Positions 43,101-55,791 of a stretch of 64,000 nucleotides of DNA are shown piece by piece. The notes below the pieces were generated by a model. It saw nothing but the letters and a program-made list of their open reading frames with translations. It was not told the DNA's origin and searched no databases. The first letter of the stretch is position 1. Each line of letters begins with the position of its first letter. Source of the stretch: Diadema setosum (lineage: Eukaryota > Echinodermata > Echinoidea > Diadematoida > Diadematidae); assembly GCF_964275005.1 (NCBI RefSeq), contig NC_092705.1, forward strand, positions 9,937,912-10,001,911, in the 5' to 3' direction. The position numbers and the translations under genes were made by a program.

Positions 43101-46100
43101 AATCATGTCCTATCAACAAAGCATATCTGTGTTATCCTGTTTATGTGTTTTAAAGTTTCGGTCAAATGGTTTCTAAAAATCTCTGGTAATGTGTCAAAAG
43201 ATTTGCTCTAAGCAATCAATGTAATATCACCCTAACTTCCAGTCACAGATGTGCGGCATTTCAAATTCTTGCCCATATAATGCTCCAGGGTCTGCTTTCT
43301 ACTATGTGCCTCCGAATGTTCATTGCCTTATTTTATTTCATGTATGTCAGTCAACTACTTGAAAATGTTAAACTGATAGCTGGCAGCATTGACACTTGAT
43401 CACACTGCTTTAAATTATATCGATATGCCCTTTGCACATAATATACAATTGATGTTTGCATGCCTTGGAGAAGTTGAGACCAGGACAAGTGTCATAATGT
43501 ATTTTGCAAAGTGAGTGCTCTCTTCTAGTGGGTTGCCTTAGATCAGTCACAAACTTAAGATATATTTTCCCTGGGCATGTGTAATAGTTGACCCAAATGT
43601 CCATTATCTAAGTCTGTCTATTGCATCTGGGTAAGAACAATCAGTCTGAGTCTTATTCAAACAGGCTTTGTTCATGACAACTTCCTTGTGAAAAGAGTTT
43701 TATAACTTTAAAAAAAGCACTCAGAGAGCACAGACTTTAGTAGTGCGTACATGCAAACTCCTAAGTTCATTGAGCCTATTTGCCAAAAGATCAGGAAATT
43801 TTTTGAAAATTCATAATTCCCGATCACTACCAAAATGTAATAATTTGTTCCTTGTATCATTACCAACTTTTATGTAAGTTTCATCCAAATCCATTTGCAA
43901 CTTTTTGAGTTACTTTGCAAACAGACAAATAATAAAACAAACACTGACAAAAACTGCAACTCCTTGGAGGAGGTGAAAATACTTTTAAACTATTCATCAC
44001 TATAATATGCAATAATAATCAGGTCAGAGTACTAATGTGATCTCAGTGGAATTTAACAGATGACAAACAAAGATACAGCCAACGTATGAACATTGCCATC
44101 ATCATGGATACAGAGATTTCCCCTCACTTACCAAATCCTCCCGCATACCGAGGTGGCCACACATGGTATGCAGTCGGTGGTACGCCAGCTGCAGTACCTT
44201 GCTGAAAAACTTGTTCAGCGTGACAGACCGGGCCCCTCCCTGACTGGGCCTCGGGGAGGGGCAGTTCTGCCCCTCAGCGCCCCCCTGGGACGGCTTGAAC
44301 GAGGGGCTGCTATGGTGACCGCCCAGTCTGGCAGTGGCACCACCATTGGCGGTGTGCGCAGGCCTGGGATGGACGCACTCGGCCTGCCTCATCTTGGAGT
44401 AGTGGCCGGGTCGGACAGGTGACAGGAACCTGCGGGAACGATGTCACAGAATGCATCATTTAACCCGTTGAGGACGGTTTGATTTTGCTACAACACGCAC
44501 TTCCCATAGACATTTGCCAGAGTATACTCGAGAGTCGTCCTCAACGGGTTAATTCTGTGCCAAGTTCACATGCCCAAATCAATTGATGGCTTGCTGACTT
44601 TGCATGTTCTGCTCAAACGCACAACTGCGCACAAATCGATGGATAAATTGCAATATGCCACAGTACATTCAAAGCACCACATACGATTCTATTCCTCAGA
44701 CAGACAGCTTGTGGTGCACCGTGACCGAACAGTACTGTTCCATAGCGTTTTTGGGTGAAAAAATTGATTTTCTGTCAAGGTATTGTCTTCAAAAAGTCAT
44801 GCCTCCCAGCCTTTTCAAAAGCATAGCTACCTGCCGTAATTATGACCAATAATACAATTTTGCAGTCTGTTTTGGGGTTACAATTTGAATACTGGCCATA
44901 TGCAAGAAAAATAGGCATAGTTTTGTGATGAAATTTACATCACAGAAAAGCTTGTAATTTTCTATAAAACTTTGCTGTACTGCAAATCTAACATAAAATG
45001 TTTCTATGAAAAGTAATGTGGCTTTCAAATACGGAATGATTTCCAAAAGCACTCATGCATTGCAGTCTCAGAATAATGTTGGCACACTGAGGGTTTACAC
45101 TGTGGCACACAATGAGTTAAAAATGAACAGTGAATTTCACTGCCCCCTCTCCACACCTAGACCAAACTTTCTCCAAAGCTACTTGTCCTCATTCACCAGA
45201 CAGAGTGGACAATCAAAGATTGAAATGGGCCCCTTGTTTCATGATGACATACAAAAATATTATCTTGAATTGGCCGTATCAGGGCAATTACCCCCCACCC
45301 CCCGGCTAAAACTGGTTAGTGATAAGGTTAGAGTAAAGATTAGGGTTACGGTTAGGTTTATCGTTAGAGTTTGGGTTAGGGTTAGGTTCAGGATTGGGAT
45401 TAGGGTCAGGGGAAGGGTCTGGGGTAATTGTCCAGAGGGCAACTGCCCTAGAACCCTGCAATGCATGTCTACATAACCTTGATGACACCATGTATACTAA
45501 GCTAGTCCTTTCACGATCAGGGTGCAATATTTTCCTCACAATGTAGATTAAATTCATCCAGAGAATATCTAAACATTTTCCTTGCTTTTTTTTTCCCCCA
45601 TTATATACATATTTATTTCAATGTGCTCTGAATACCACTGACAACTGCTCAACAGATACTTATCAATGTATCTACTAATGGATGGAATGACTGAATGAAA
45701 GAAAGAATACACAAACTTACATGTCTGCAGCTGTTGTGGACTGAGACACCACACCTGCTCTTGGACTCTGTAATACAGTGGAGCAAGAAACAATATAGAT
45801 TGGCAAAAAAGCGTTGGCATTCATATTATTTCATCAGTACCTAATGGCCTTTGCAACATCTCATGGTTGGAATTTTAGATGATTCTTAGAGAACTAGGGT
45901 CACATCAACGTGCTTGGTTTGATTTCAGTTTATGATGCACAGTCCTACATTTTGATGTGTGCCAGCGCAAAAGTGGCACGAAGTCACGAACTCTTGCTAA
46001 TGATCATGCAGATTGAGTGGCACCAACATACAGATGATTGTGTGGGACTAGTCATGCTATCATGTGAGTGTTTTAAAGGAACTTCTACAGTCAACACCAA

Positions 46101-49100
46101 GCTGTTTCCTAGAAAATAACAGGATCTCTGTAATATCCAATATCACATTGTTTGATCAGTTCTAAATGTGTTGGGAGTCATCTTCAAAACAAACTGCGTT
46201 TGAAGAGGTACTGTCTGTGAAATAAAGATCGCAAATTACTCCAATTTCTACATATCATGGAACATGAGCACATTTACTTGACATCGTTTTGAGCATGCTA
46301 AAGGTAACATACATAACCATGAGTCTCTTTTTAGGTAGAACAGGTGCTTTATAAGAGCCCACTATCATAATTATCACCATCACCATTATTATTTATAATT
46401 ATTATTGTAATCATAATTATACTGGACATAGTAGAGCAATACTGCTGGTAAATATGAAATCCCCTTACCTGCTCGAGGTTGCTGTTCACTTCAATGCCCC
46501 GTACATCCCTGAGAGCGTCGTAGAGGGGTGAGTTTGGCTGCCAGGCCAGCGACTCCACGATCTGTGTCTCCGTGTGGTGGAGGTGCTGTCAGAAAAGAAA
46601 CAATCTACCTGTAAAGTCTTACTGATTTCTGAATGGAATATTACCAGTGCATCTACATTGCCACTCTTGGAGCATAACCCACCTATACATCCACAGGGCT
46701 GTAGACTGCAAACACATATTTCATGTCTTGTCAAAAGTGTTCATTATGTTGACTGACATCTGGTAATGATTGACATGCAGTGTGCTTTTGCTGTTTTGGT
46801 ATGAGTGTGTAAATGACATGCTACGTTTGTGTGCATATATATACATACTGGTCTATATACAAATGTCTATAATTTGCAGACACCATGAACTTCTGTAATG
46901 ATGCATATGGCTTTTATACATGCATATCACTTTATACACTTTGAGATGATTACACATGGTAATATTATCACCATTTATATTCTTCTACTAGAATTTCTGC
47001 CTCACATTTGTCTACCTTATCATGGGTAGACCAAATTATCAATTTGAGGGGGGAAAAAACACATAAATACAAACACCACTTTTAAAACACATGGATTTCT
47101 CAGAAACAATGATCAGTGAACTCAAATTATTTGTTTATTCATATATGTTATTGAGACCCGCATGGGATGAAATGTAGAACAGATGTAATGTGAAAGAACA
47201 CACTTCACACAAGTCATCAGTCAGTCTACAGTTGCCACTGGGCTATGAAGGTCATTTTTTTGTTTTCCTTGAGTGGTGGTTGCAATTTGCAAGATTGACT
47301 GCAGGTATGTATTACTGTCATAGCATTTTTCGAGATGAAAAGTGGGCCAAAAGAGCCAAGTACAGATTTGGCATGACGATTTAAAACTTTTTCTAACCTT
47401 TCGTGCTTCCTCAGTCAGCTTGGGTTCGTCCTTGATGAAACTCTCGATGACCTTGATGAAGTTGTATGGGTGGAGGTCGAAGACGTCCAGTATCCATGGG
47501 AACGCCAGTTTGCTGCTACACGCTGACACACCGGGCTGTAATGGGGAGGCTGAGAGTGTGGAAATCGAAGATCGAAAACAGGTGTAGAGAGAAAATGGTG
47601 CAAGATATACATGATAAACAGGCGTTAGAAGCTATAAATTGGAGATTCTGGTAACTTCAGAGCTCAAGGTACTCATAGATATATATGCACTATCCCTGCA
47701 GGTGACACATTTTGGTTTGAAAAGATAAAGGTACAATAACTTCTCTGAAAATACATCAATACCCAACACCACCATAAAGAGCAAATAGGCTCCAACTATT
47801 AACAGAATAGTGTCTGAACTTTACGGTCAAAATTCAGCCAAAATGAGCATGACATAAATCCTTCATCGTTTGTTTGTTTGTTTGTTAAGTCTTGGCTTCA
47901 AACAGTGATCCCGATCACTACCAAAATTTGATTATGTTTCTTGTTTCACGATCAACTTTTTGAGTTATTTTGAAAACAGATAGAAAGACAGTCAAATAGA
48001 CAAACTAACTGCGAAAAAAATACAACCTCCCTGTCAGAGGTGATAACAACAAATCAATGACTGATTGCCGATACTTACATGTGTACGTTACCATGACAAT
48101 CTCCACACAGCAGGCCAGCAGCGAACGGTGAAAGGCATCGTTGTTGAGCAGGGTGGAGAAATCAGATGTCGACAAGCGTTTTTCCTCCTACAATTGAGAA
48201 ACAGTCACAGGGAAATATGACATGAGGAGTGTGAAGATAGAGTGATGATGGAATGAATCCCCGGCAGCAGTTTCATCGGAGACTTGCCATGAACTGATGT
48301 AAAACGAAGTGACTTGGAAGTTTTGCCAGCTGGAACACACACAGCTGCGAACTTACATAAAAAAAAAAAAAAAATCAATGCTTTCAATTTTGTTGATGCT
48401 CAGATAGTACTAGCAGGGTAACTTCCATAAATGCATAAAATCTTTTACAATTTAGAGCATGTGCATGAAATGTACACAGAATAAAATCTGTTTTGTTGCT
48501 ATTTTCACACATAAGTGAAATTGCAAGATACAAGTGTAGCTTTTCAGTAATGGAGGCAACAAATAGAGCATTAACTACTGTATACGCTGTTATTTTTGCG
48601 TACAGATATTTTCGCGAATGACGAGGCCATAGACATTTTCGCAAGATGTTTTCGCGAATCGACGCCAACGCTTACATTAAATGCACTATTAACAGGGAGC
48701 ATGGAGACATTTTCACGTGTTGTTAAGGTCTCGATCCAACTGTGATTTGCGAAATTTGCAAAAATAACAGCTTATACAGTATGCCATCCCCCACTGAAAA
48801 AGAGCAGTATCTGCAATGTAATCTAAAAGCACATACTGTAAAAGTGGATATATGAAGTTTGCATTTTTTTAATTCTGCAGAATCAAGACATCAGCAACTG
48901 GAACATGAGGAAAGCAAAAAAATCTGTGTGTTTTTATTTTCGCGCTAGTTTCTGGTTGCGCAAAATGCGCGAAAATTTCCACTTTTACAGTACTGTATAG
49001 TTTCAGTGCACACCTGCACTTTCCTACCTTGATTAGCATGGCTTCCATGATGCGGTAATAGAGTCGCAAGCCCTTATCAAATCGTGTGCATGCCAACTCC

Positions 49101-52100
49101 GAGGCCTGGACCCCAATCACGCCCACGTAGTGGCCAACAAACAGCTCCTTCAGCTTTTCAGTCCGCTGCTTGATGGCCAGCTCTGGGTTGACTGAGCAGC
49201 TCTTTCAGGAAACAAACAAAATCAAACATTTACAGAAGATTAGTGAAAACATATCGTGTGTATGTATATTCTTTAAAACAAAAAGGTATCAAACTTCAGA
49301 TTTAGTTAACACGCTGAGGACAGGTTGTTCTAGCTATAAACAACGCTGCACACTGGCACTGGTGCGATGGTCCAGGACCAGTAAAAATCACTGTCAAACC
49401 AGTAACTTTTTTAAGAATGCACCATTCACAAATGGAAAAAATGGGTACCTACTCCTCTGACAGACACGTTAGACCAGAAGAAAAAATGGGTTCGTGTGCA
49501 GCCCTGATATAACACATGTTTCCAACAGACACCTGCCCTAGTACACTCAGGACTAGTCTTCCACGGGTAAACACAACAGACCAGTCTTGGTTTCCAGATG
49601 CATTGGCATGTGCAATCGGAAAAACTCGTATATAGCAGAGGAAATAAGAAATAGGCTCCAGGCATATCATCACAATGAAGAATGAACAAAGATGGTGCAT
49701 ATTCATGACTTTAACTCAGTTGACTCCTTAATGATTTGAAATACTGCAACAAGATAAAACATGAATCCCTCCCTGAGACAAAATTTTACAGGAATTGGAA
49801 AAGATTTTGTCATTAAGGGATTATGTGGAATACCATTCACATAATCTCGTGGCACTGGCCCCTGACTTACCTCAAAGTATCTGACAAGCACATCTGAAGG
49901 AGTGTTTCTGGCACCGGAAAGAAGGCTCTTCAACGCCTGCACTGTGGTTATTGCTCTCCTAAAAACAAAATCAGAACATTACATCTTATTACGGAATGGG
50001 TCGAGAAAATCCTGCACTCATTAGTGGAGAGCTGTGTGCCAATTTTTACTGGCTGCATGCCACCTCACAGAGGACAGCCACAGTAAACATGATATCGCAC
50101 ACTTGTAGCAAAGGTTCACACACTATTACGGCAAGTTTTTGTGCACACAGTAAGAGACACCTAGTGGCTAGAAAACCATACATCCAGCAATTACTGGACG
50201 CATGGTAACTATGGAATTAAGCCTAAACCCACTCGGCTTCACCTTGTGCGTAAAGCATTCCATAGTTATCTTACGCACATAATACCAACTGAGGAACTCA
50301 GACCTGTGTGTTTTTTGTATACTAACATTCCGAAGAATCTCAAGCATCTATGGTTTATTTTACTCACTCACTGAAACAAACTTGAAGGAAGAGTGGAATA
50401 GCACTCTAAAATTTCTCAAATAAATCCCTCACCTGACCGGTGTGAGGAAGACTTGGCCGCTGACTGTAGAGTCAGGGGACGGAGGCACAGACTGGACGAC
50501 GGACTTCCCTGGAGTGACCAGCGTCGGGTCACAGGTCAAGAAGCCGACTTCGTCAATAGCGCCCGCTGCGTGGTACATCTGCCGATAGTTGGCCTCGAGA
50601 AATTCGAGCTGAAAGGAGCAAATGTGGGATTATTATTTATGAAAACGAAAGGCAATTTGCCAAAAATTTACTGGGGGTGCTTCACAATATGTTATTCATC
50701 TTATTTCATCTATCAACAATATCAGAATGTCCATCACTTTAGTAATAAAGATAATATCATGGAGAGGAGAAACAAGACCTGAAAGCTGCTAGGCGTAAAC
50801 AAATTCTTGAGGCGTACAGGCAAGAGTACAGTTAAGTGTGAAATGGTATGTCCCCTTTTGAAGCAATAGCCTGATAAAGGTCACAAAACATTGGTTTTCT
50901 GATCGTGGCATTATGCTATTTCTCCAGACTCTTCGCTACTTGATGATATTTAATTTGCCTGTCAAATGAAACCATACAAAAGCAAGCTATGAAAGGGGAA
51001 AAACAAAGAAACCAAAAACACAACTTTGATCAAATTGGCTCAGATGTAAGATGAAGCCATGCATGCCGGAAATTTAATAGGAGTTGGAAAACACACTAGG
51101 TCAATTCTGAACACCATAGTCGCGTGTCTTAGAAAAGAGTGAAAGTTTTGAATTTCATGACATCCTTTAGACTTTATAAACAACATGCGAAGTACTGTAT
51201 ATGCCATATATATAGCGAGGCTAATTTTTTGCCAATCGAGACTTCCAAACAATTTTGCGAGTGGTCCAATTCGCAATTGTGAGGTACAGTACTGAATGAA
51301 GTAATGTATACGTGCATGTCACATTCATGTCGGGATCAGAGTTGATATCTTTGTGTGTTTTTGAATTCATGAGAGCACTAGACTTGTGAAATTCACAAAA
51401 CATTCCGACCTCACAAAATAAACCGGTAATTTTTTATTTTTTTTTTTAAATTCGTGAATGCATCCGCTTTGCAAAATGTACAAAATATAAAGACATCACA
51501 AAATATACCATGTACAGTTGAACCTCTCGTATCCGGACAAGTTGGGACCGGGGCTCATCCGGATAAGGGATTTGGCCGGATACGGGAGACTCAATGCTTT
51601 ATACATGTACATATACATACACATGTACTGATGTAGCCCATTGTAGTACCACATGTAGTAATGTTTATACTGCAACCTTTTCATTGTTACATTTGGGGAT
51701 GTTTGGGGATGTTGAAATGTCTGGAGGTATGCAATTTGGAAGGAAATTTGATGTAATGTATGTTAATCATGTTGGAAGTAATATGTAATTCATGTGTGTT
51801 TGGGTAGGAGTTGTCAAGGAGTTGGGAATCCCCCTTTCCTCCCGTAATTATTTTAAAAAATCACGGCGAGATTGCGTCCGTATGATAGAGAGATCCGGAT
51901 AAAGGGAGGCCGGATAAGAGAGGTTCAACTGTATATAGAATTTCAGATATCAAATGTCTTTACCTTTGAACAATGTTTCCAGCCAAATGCTCTCCCTTAT
52001 AAGGAGTTTTTGTTTTGGGGGTTTGTTTTCTGCTTTCATATCTGCAAGTCACTTTGTTACACACACAAAGTACTGAGGCGGTTTTCATTTTCTCTCTTAC

Positions 52101-55100
52101 TTTTGGGAAGCTCTCCACATCTTGGTGGGTGTCCTCCCTAGGGATATCTTCGATGAAGTGTACAAACATACTGTTCTTCACCATGGCAACGTCCGAGACA
52201 TCCTTCTCGCACCCTGCTTCCCGGCAGACCGTCCTGAGGAGACTCGTCTCTTCCGACTCCACGCCGTAACGTGGTGAGCCTTCAATTGGAGGGAAAATGA
52301 GGCAAAGCTCAAAGCAATGCTGAACACTGGCACTGGTCTGATGGTCCCAGACCAGTAAATATCATTGTCAGACCAGCAACTTTTCAGGATTGCCGGATTT
52401 ACTGGGCCAACATGACAGGCAATATAACACAAATAACATTGTCGGGGCCAGTTGGAAAAAAAGTACAGGACCAGTAAATGGAAGATCAGCCCAGTAGGTA
52501 AAATGGGTTAGTGTGCAGCCTGCTTAAAGTTTGTCAACCTTTGACTTTGCCTTTATCAGCTCTTTGTCAAACCAGGGTAGAAATGATAACAAAAAGAAAC
52601 AAGGCACAGCTGAAAGGTCTTTATTGTGAACATTACCTTCATGAGCTTTTTAATCAGTCATGTTGAAAAATGATTACAAAAATAACACATAATGTGTAAA
52701 CTGGTGGAATCGAAATGTACTTTACACAAAATTAGCAAGTATTTTGAAAAAAAAAAATGCTGACCCATGAGTTAGATACAAATGATGTAAAGAACGAAGA
52801 AATCACAGATTGCCTGAGAATAATTCACTTGACGTTACTCATGAGGTTAATATTGTCATGCCACCTCGTAAAAGATGAGATAAAAACACTTGCATATCTA
52901 GATTGACTGTATTAGTTTTTGGTTGTTGTTGTTTGTTTTTTTGTTTTTTTACCTCAAATGATTATCCTTTAAATCTTAATATACATAGTTATCTACATTA
53001 TAAAACCCAGCTGTTTTGGTGAACAGCTCCAGTGCAAGATCCAGTTTGAGAAAAAAACAACAAACAAACAAAACAGAAAATGTTTGTACTCTCTCTGTAT
53101 CTACTTGTGATGAGAAATAATTAAATGTTCGAATCTTCTACAAATCTATGAACAAACATGCTTCAGTTGGCATTCCACCCATCTATAAGACTTGGAGGGG
53201 GTCAAATTGACCCTCCTAGCTAAAGACAACAACAACAACAGCAAAAGGATTTGAATAGGCCCCAATGGACAGGGTTGGATTGTAGGAGAGTGTCCGGTGT
53301 ATTGGCGTGATAACTTACTGAAGGCGTCCTTGATGGTGAAAGGGAGGGCTCGGCTCAGTGTGTATTCCAGGCAGCAGAGCATGATTTGAAGAGACAACAC
53401 CAGTTCATGGCACTCACTCAGCAGTGTCCCTACAGGTGTGAAGGGAGAAATCACTATGGCTAGCAATGTCAGAACAGAAAACTGAAACAAAACTGTATAC
53501 GCCAAATATTCTGCGAGGTTTTTATTACTGCGAATTCTGCGAGTCAAGTGCTATTCCCAAAATTAAAGACACGCCAAAATAATGACTCTGATCCCTATAT
53601 GAATGTGATGCACATGGATGTACTTATCCATTCAGTACAGCCCTCCACGATCGCGAATTTAACCACTCGCGAAATTGTCTGGTAGTCTCGATTCGCCAAA
53701 AATTTAGACTCGCTAAATATATGGCGTATACAGTATACTATAAAACCAGAAATGTATTGCATGCATTTTAATTTTGCAAATTTTGCGAGAGCCGAGATTC
53801 GCAAAATTAAAATTCATGCGAAATTTCTTGTCTACCATACATGCATTGAATGCCAGTAGCAATTCGCAAAAAAAAGCCGCGCAAAAGGCCGCCAGTTCCA
53901 ATTCCCCAAAATTTCTTGCTTAATAGTAGTTGTTTTGTCGTTCGTTGTTTGCGCTGCATACAGCCATGACTGGAGAAAGAAAAAATGTCAGCATTTTGAT
54001 GCTTGAAAAAAAAGTATGCAACTAAAAAGTAGTTTAGCTTTTCTTGGTGGTCAAGCAAGCCAAATACAGTGAAATAGACCACAATGATGTGAGGCATACA
54101 TGGGAGGCAACTGTCAATGTTAAAGCTGACACACTAACCTTTGGCAAGCAGATACAGCAGCCAGCAGATTCTCCTCTTGTCATGTGACAACTCACATGAC
54201 CCATTGTCACATGACGATGAGATCTCATCAGGTGACTTGAAGAGCTTCTTAAAGACCCTGTTGTGTATGTAAACAGACAGATAACAAGATTATATCAATT
54301 TGCCAAATGCAAATTTCAATAAAACATACTATAAAAAGCTACCACAGTCTTTGTCAAAGCATTACAGATGTCACATTTACCATGACATTTAGTCACTATA
54401 AAATGAGACAGTATTCTAATTTTTCTTTCTCTTTCACTTCTACAATACAGTGTACTATCATTCTCTCACTTGTTTTCTGACTGTACGCATTTGATTTAAC
54501 ACTCAAAAGACCTTGGTGTCTCCAGGCTGTTGCCAGTATACGATCACTGCATGTCAGGAATGATGTAACCAACCAATGAGAGCCTTATCAGTTATTCATC
54601 TTAAAAGTCATCACAAGTATGATGAAAGATTCCCCATCCAGAGGGTCACATAAAGCAGCACTTTTGGGGTTTATATCCAATTAAGTTACACTGGCCCAAA
54701 ATGATAAATTTTGTCACTCCAGGGCCATTTGGTCAATTTTTCCTTTGTTACACGTCATAACCAGGATCAGGGGATTGAGAATTAGATTTACGGATTAAAG
54801 CTAGGATTACAGTTTAGGACATGGATTTACTTGCGAGTTGGGTTAATTCCAAGAAAGCTTTCAAGGATATGCATTACAAGTATGCAGGAATAAAGCAAAC
54901 GGGATGAGATCAAAACGGATAATGATAAGTCCTGGTCAGTGATAGAAGTACAAGAATCTGGAGAAGTCTTAATTCAGACCGACGTAACTTTACAATAAAC
55001 ACACAAGCAGGAGGGGGAAAAGCAAAACTTATGTAGTTGTTTTTGTTTTTGTTTTTTTTTTTGGGGGGGGGGCAAATTGAATAAACAAATAAGATTATCT

Positions 55101-55742
55101 TGCTGAAAGCTTTGATATGAAAGCAGCCGATTGACAAAAATCTAGGCATGATTGGTAAACGAAAAGGCATGTGATGACTGTTTGAAGAACAGGTCACCTG
55201 ATCAGCAAATCAAAATGGCTGACTTGGTCACATGACCACAATGTCTCTTGCAAACATTCACAACTAAATGCTCTTTCAAGGACTTCCAAAGAGAATCTGA
55301 ACCTTTACTCACATCTCGAATTTGTCGAAAACGTACAGACTGATGAGGTATTTCTGTTTGAGAGATGTCAGGCTCGAGTCGACTGTATCGCTAAGTCCAA
55401 ACAGATCACCCATGTTTTTCAACGATTCAAAGAATGTCTTGATACTGCAACGAGAGAGAAGGACAGAGTGATTTTAATTTCTGATCACTGCTTATCATGA
55501 AATCACGTAAAACACAGGAAACTTAGCAATCTGGGAAAGTATACCTTTGCACAATATAGCAACAGCATTTCAACTATGAAATTTTTAGAGAGTCCAAATG
55601 ACTCTCTAAGTTCTACACTAATAGGATATTGCAGTAACATCAGAAATACAAAATATGTTCATATCACAAATTCAGAAGAAATTGAAAAATATTGCCTAAC
55701 ACATCAGTTACCATATTGGCACAGACATACACAAATACACAT

Positions 55743-55791
<49 letters not shown>

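Noticed and set aside
45313-45425. Interstitial telomere marking a chromosome fusion
   Set aside because: Units are degenerate and enclosed by inverted ends inside an intron; better explained as a dispersed repeat.
45006-45476. 156-codon open frame rich in Arg/Val/Gly
   Set aside because: Its repetitive half is a translation of the TTAGGG-like tract; it lies in an RB1 intron with no splice support.
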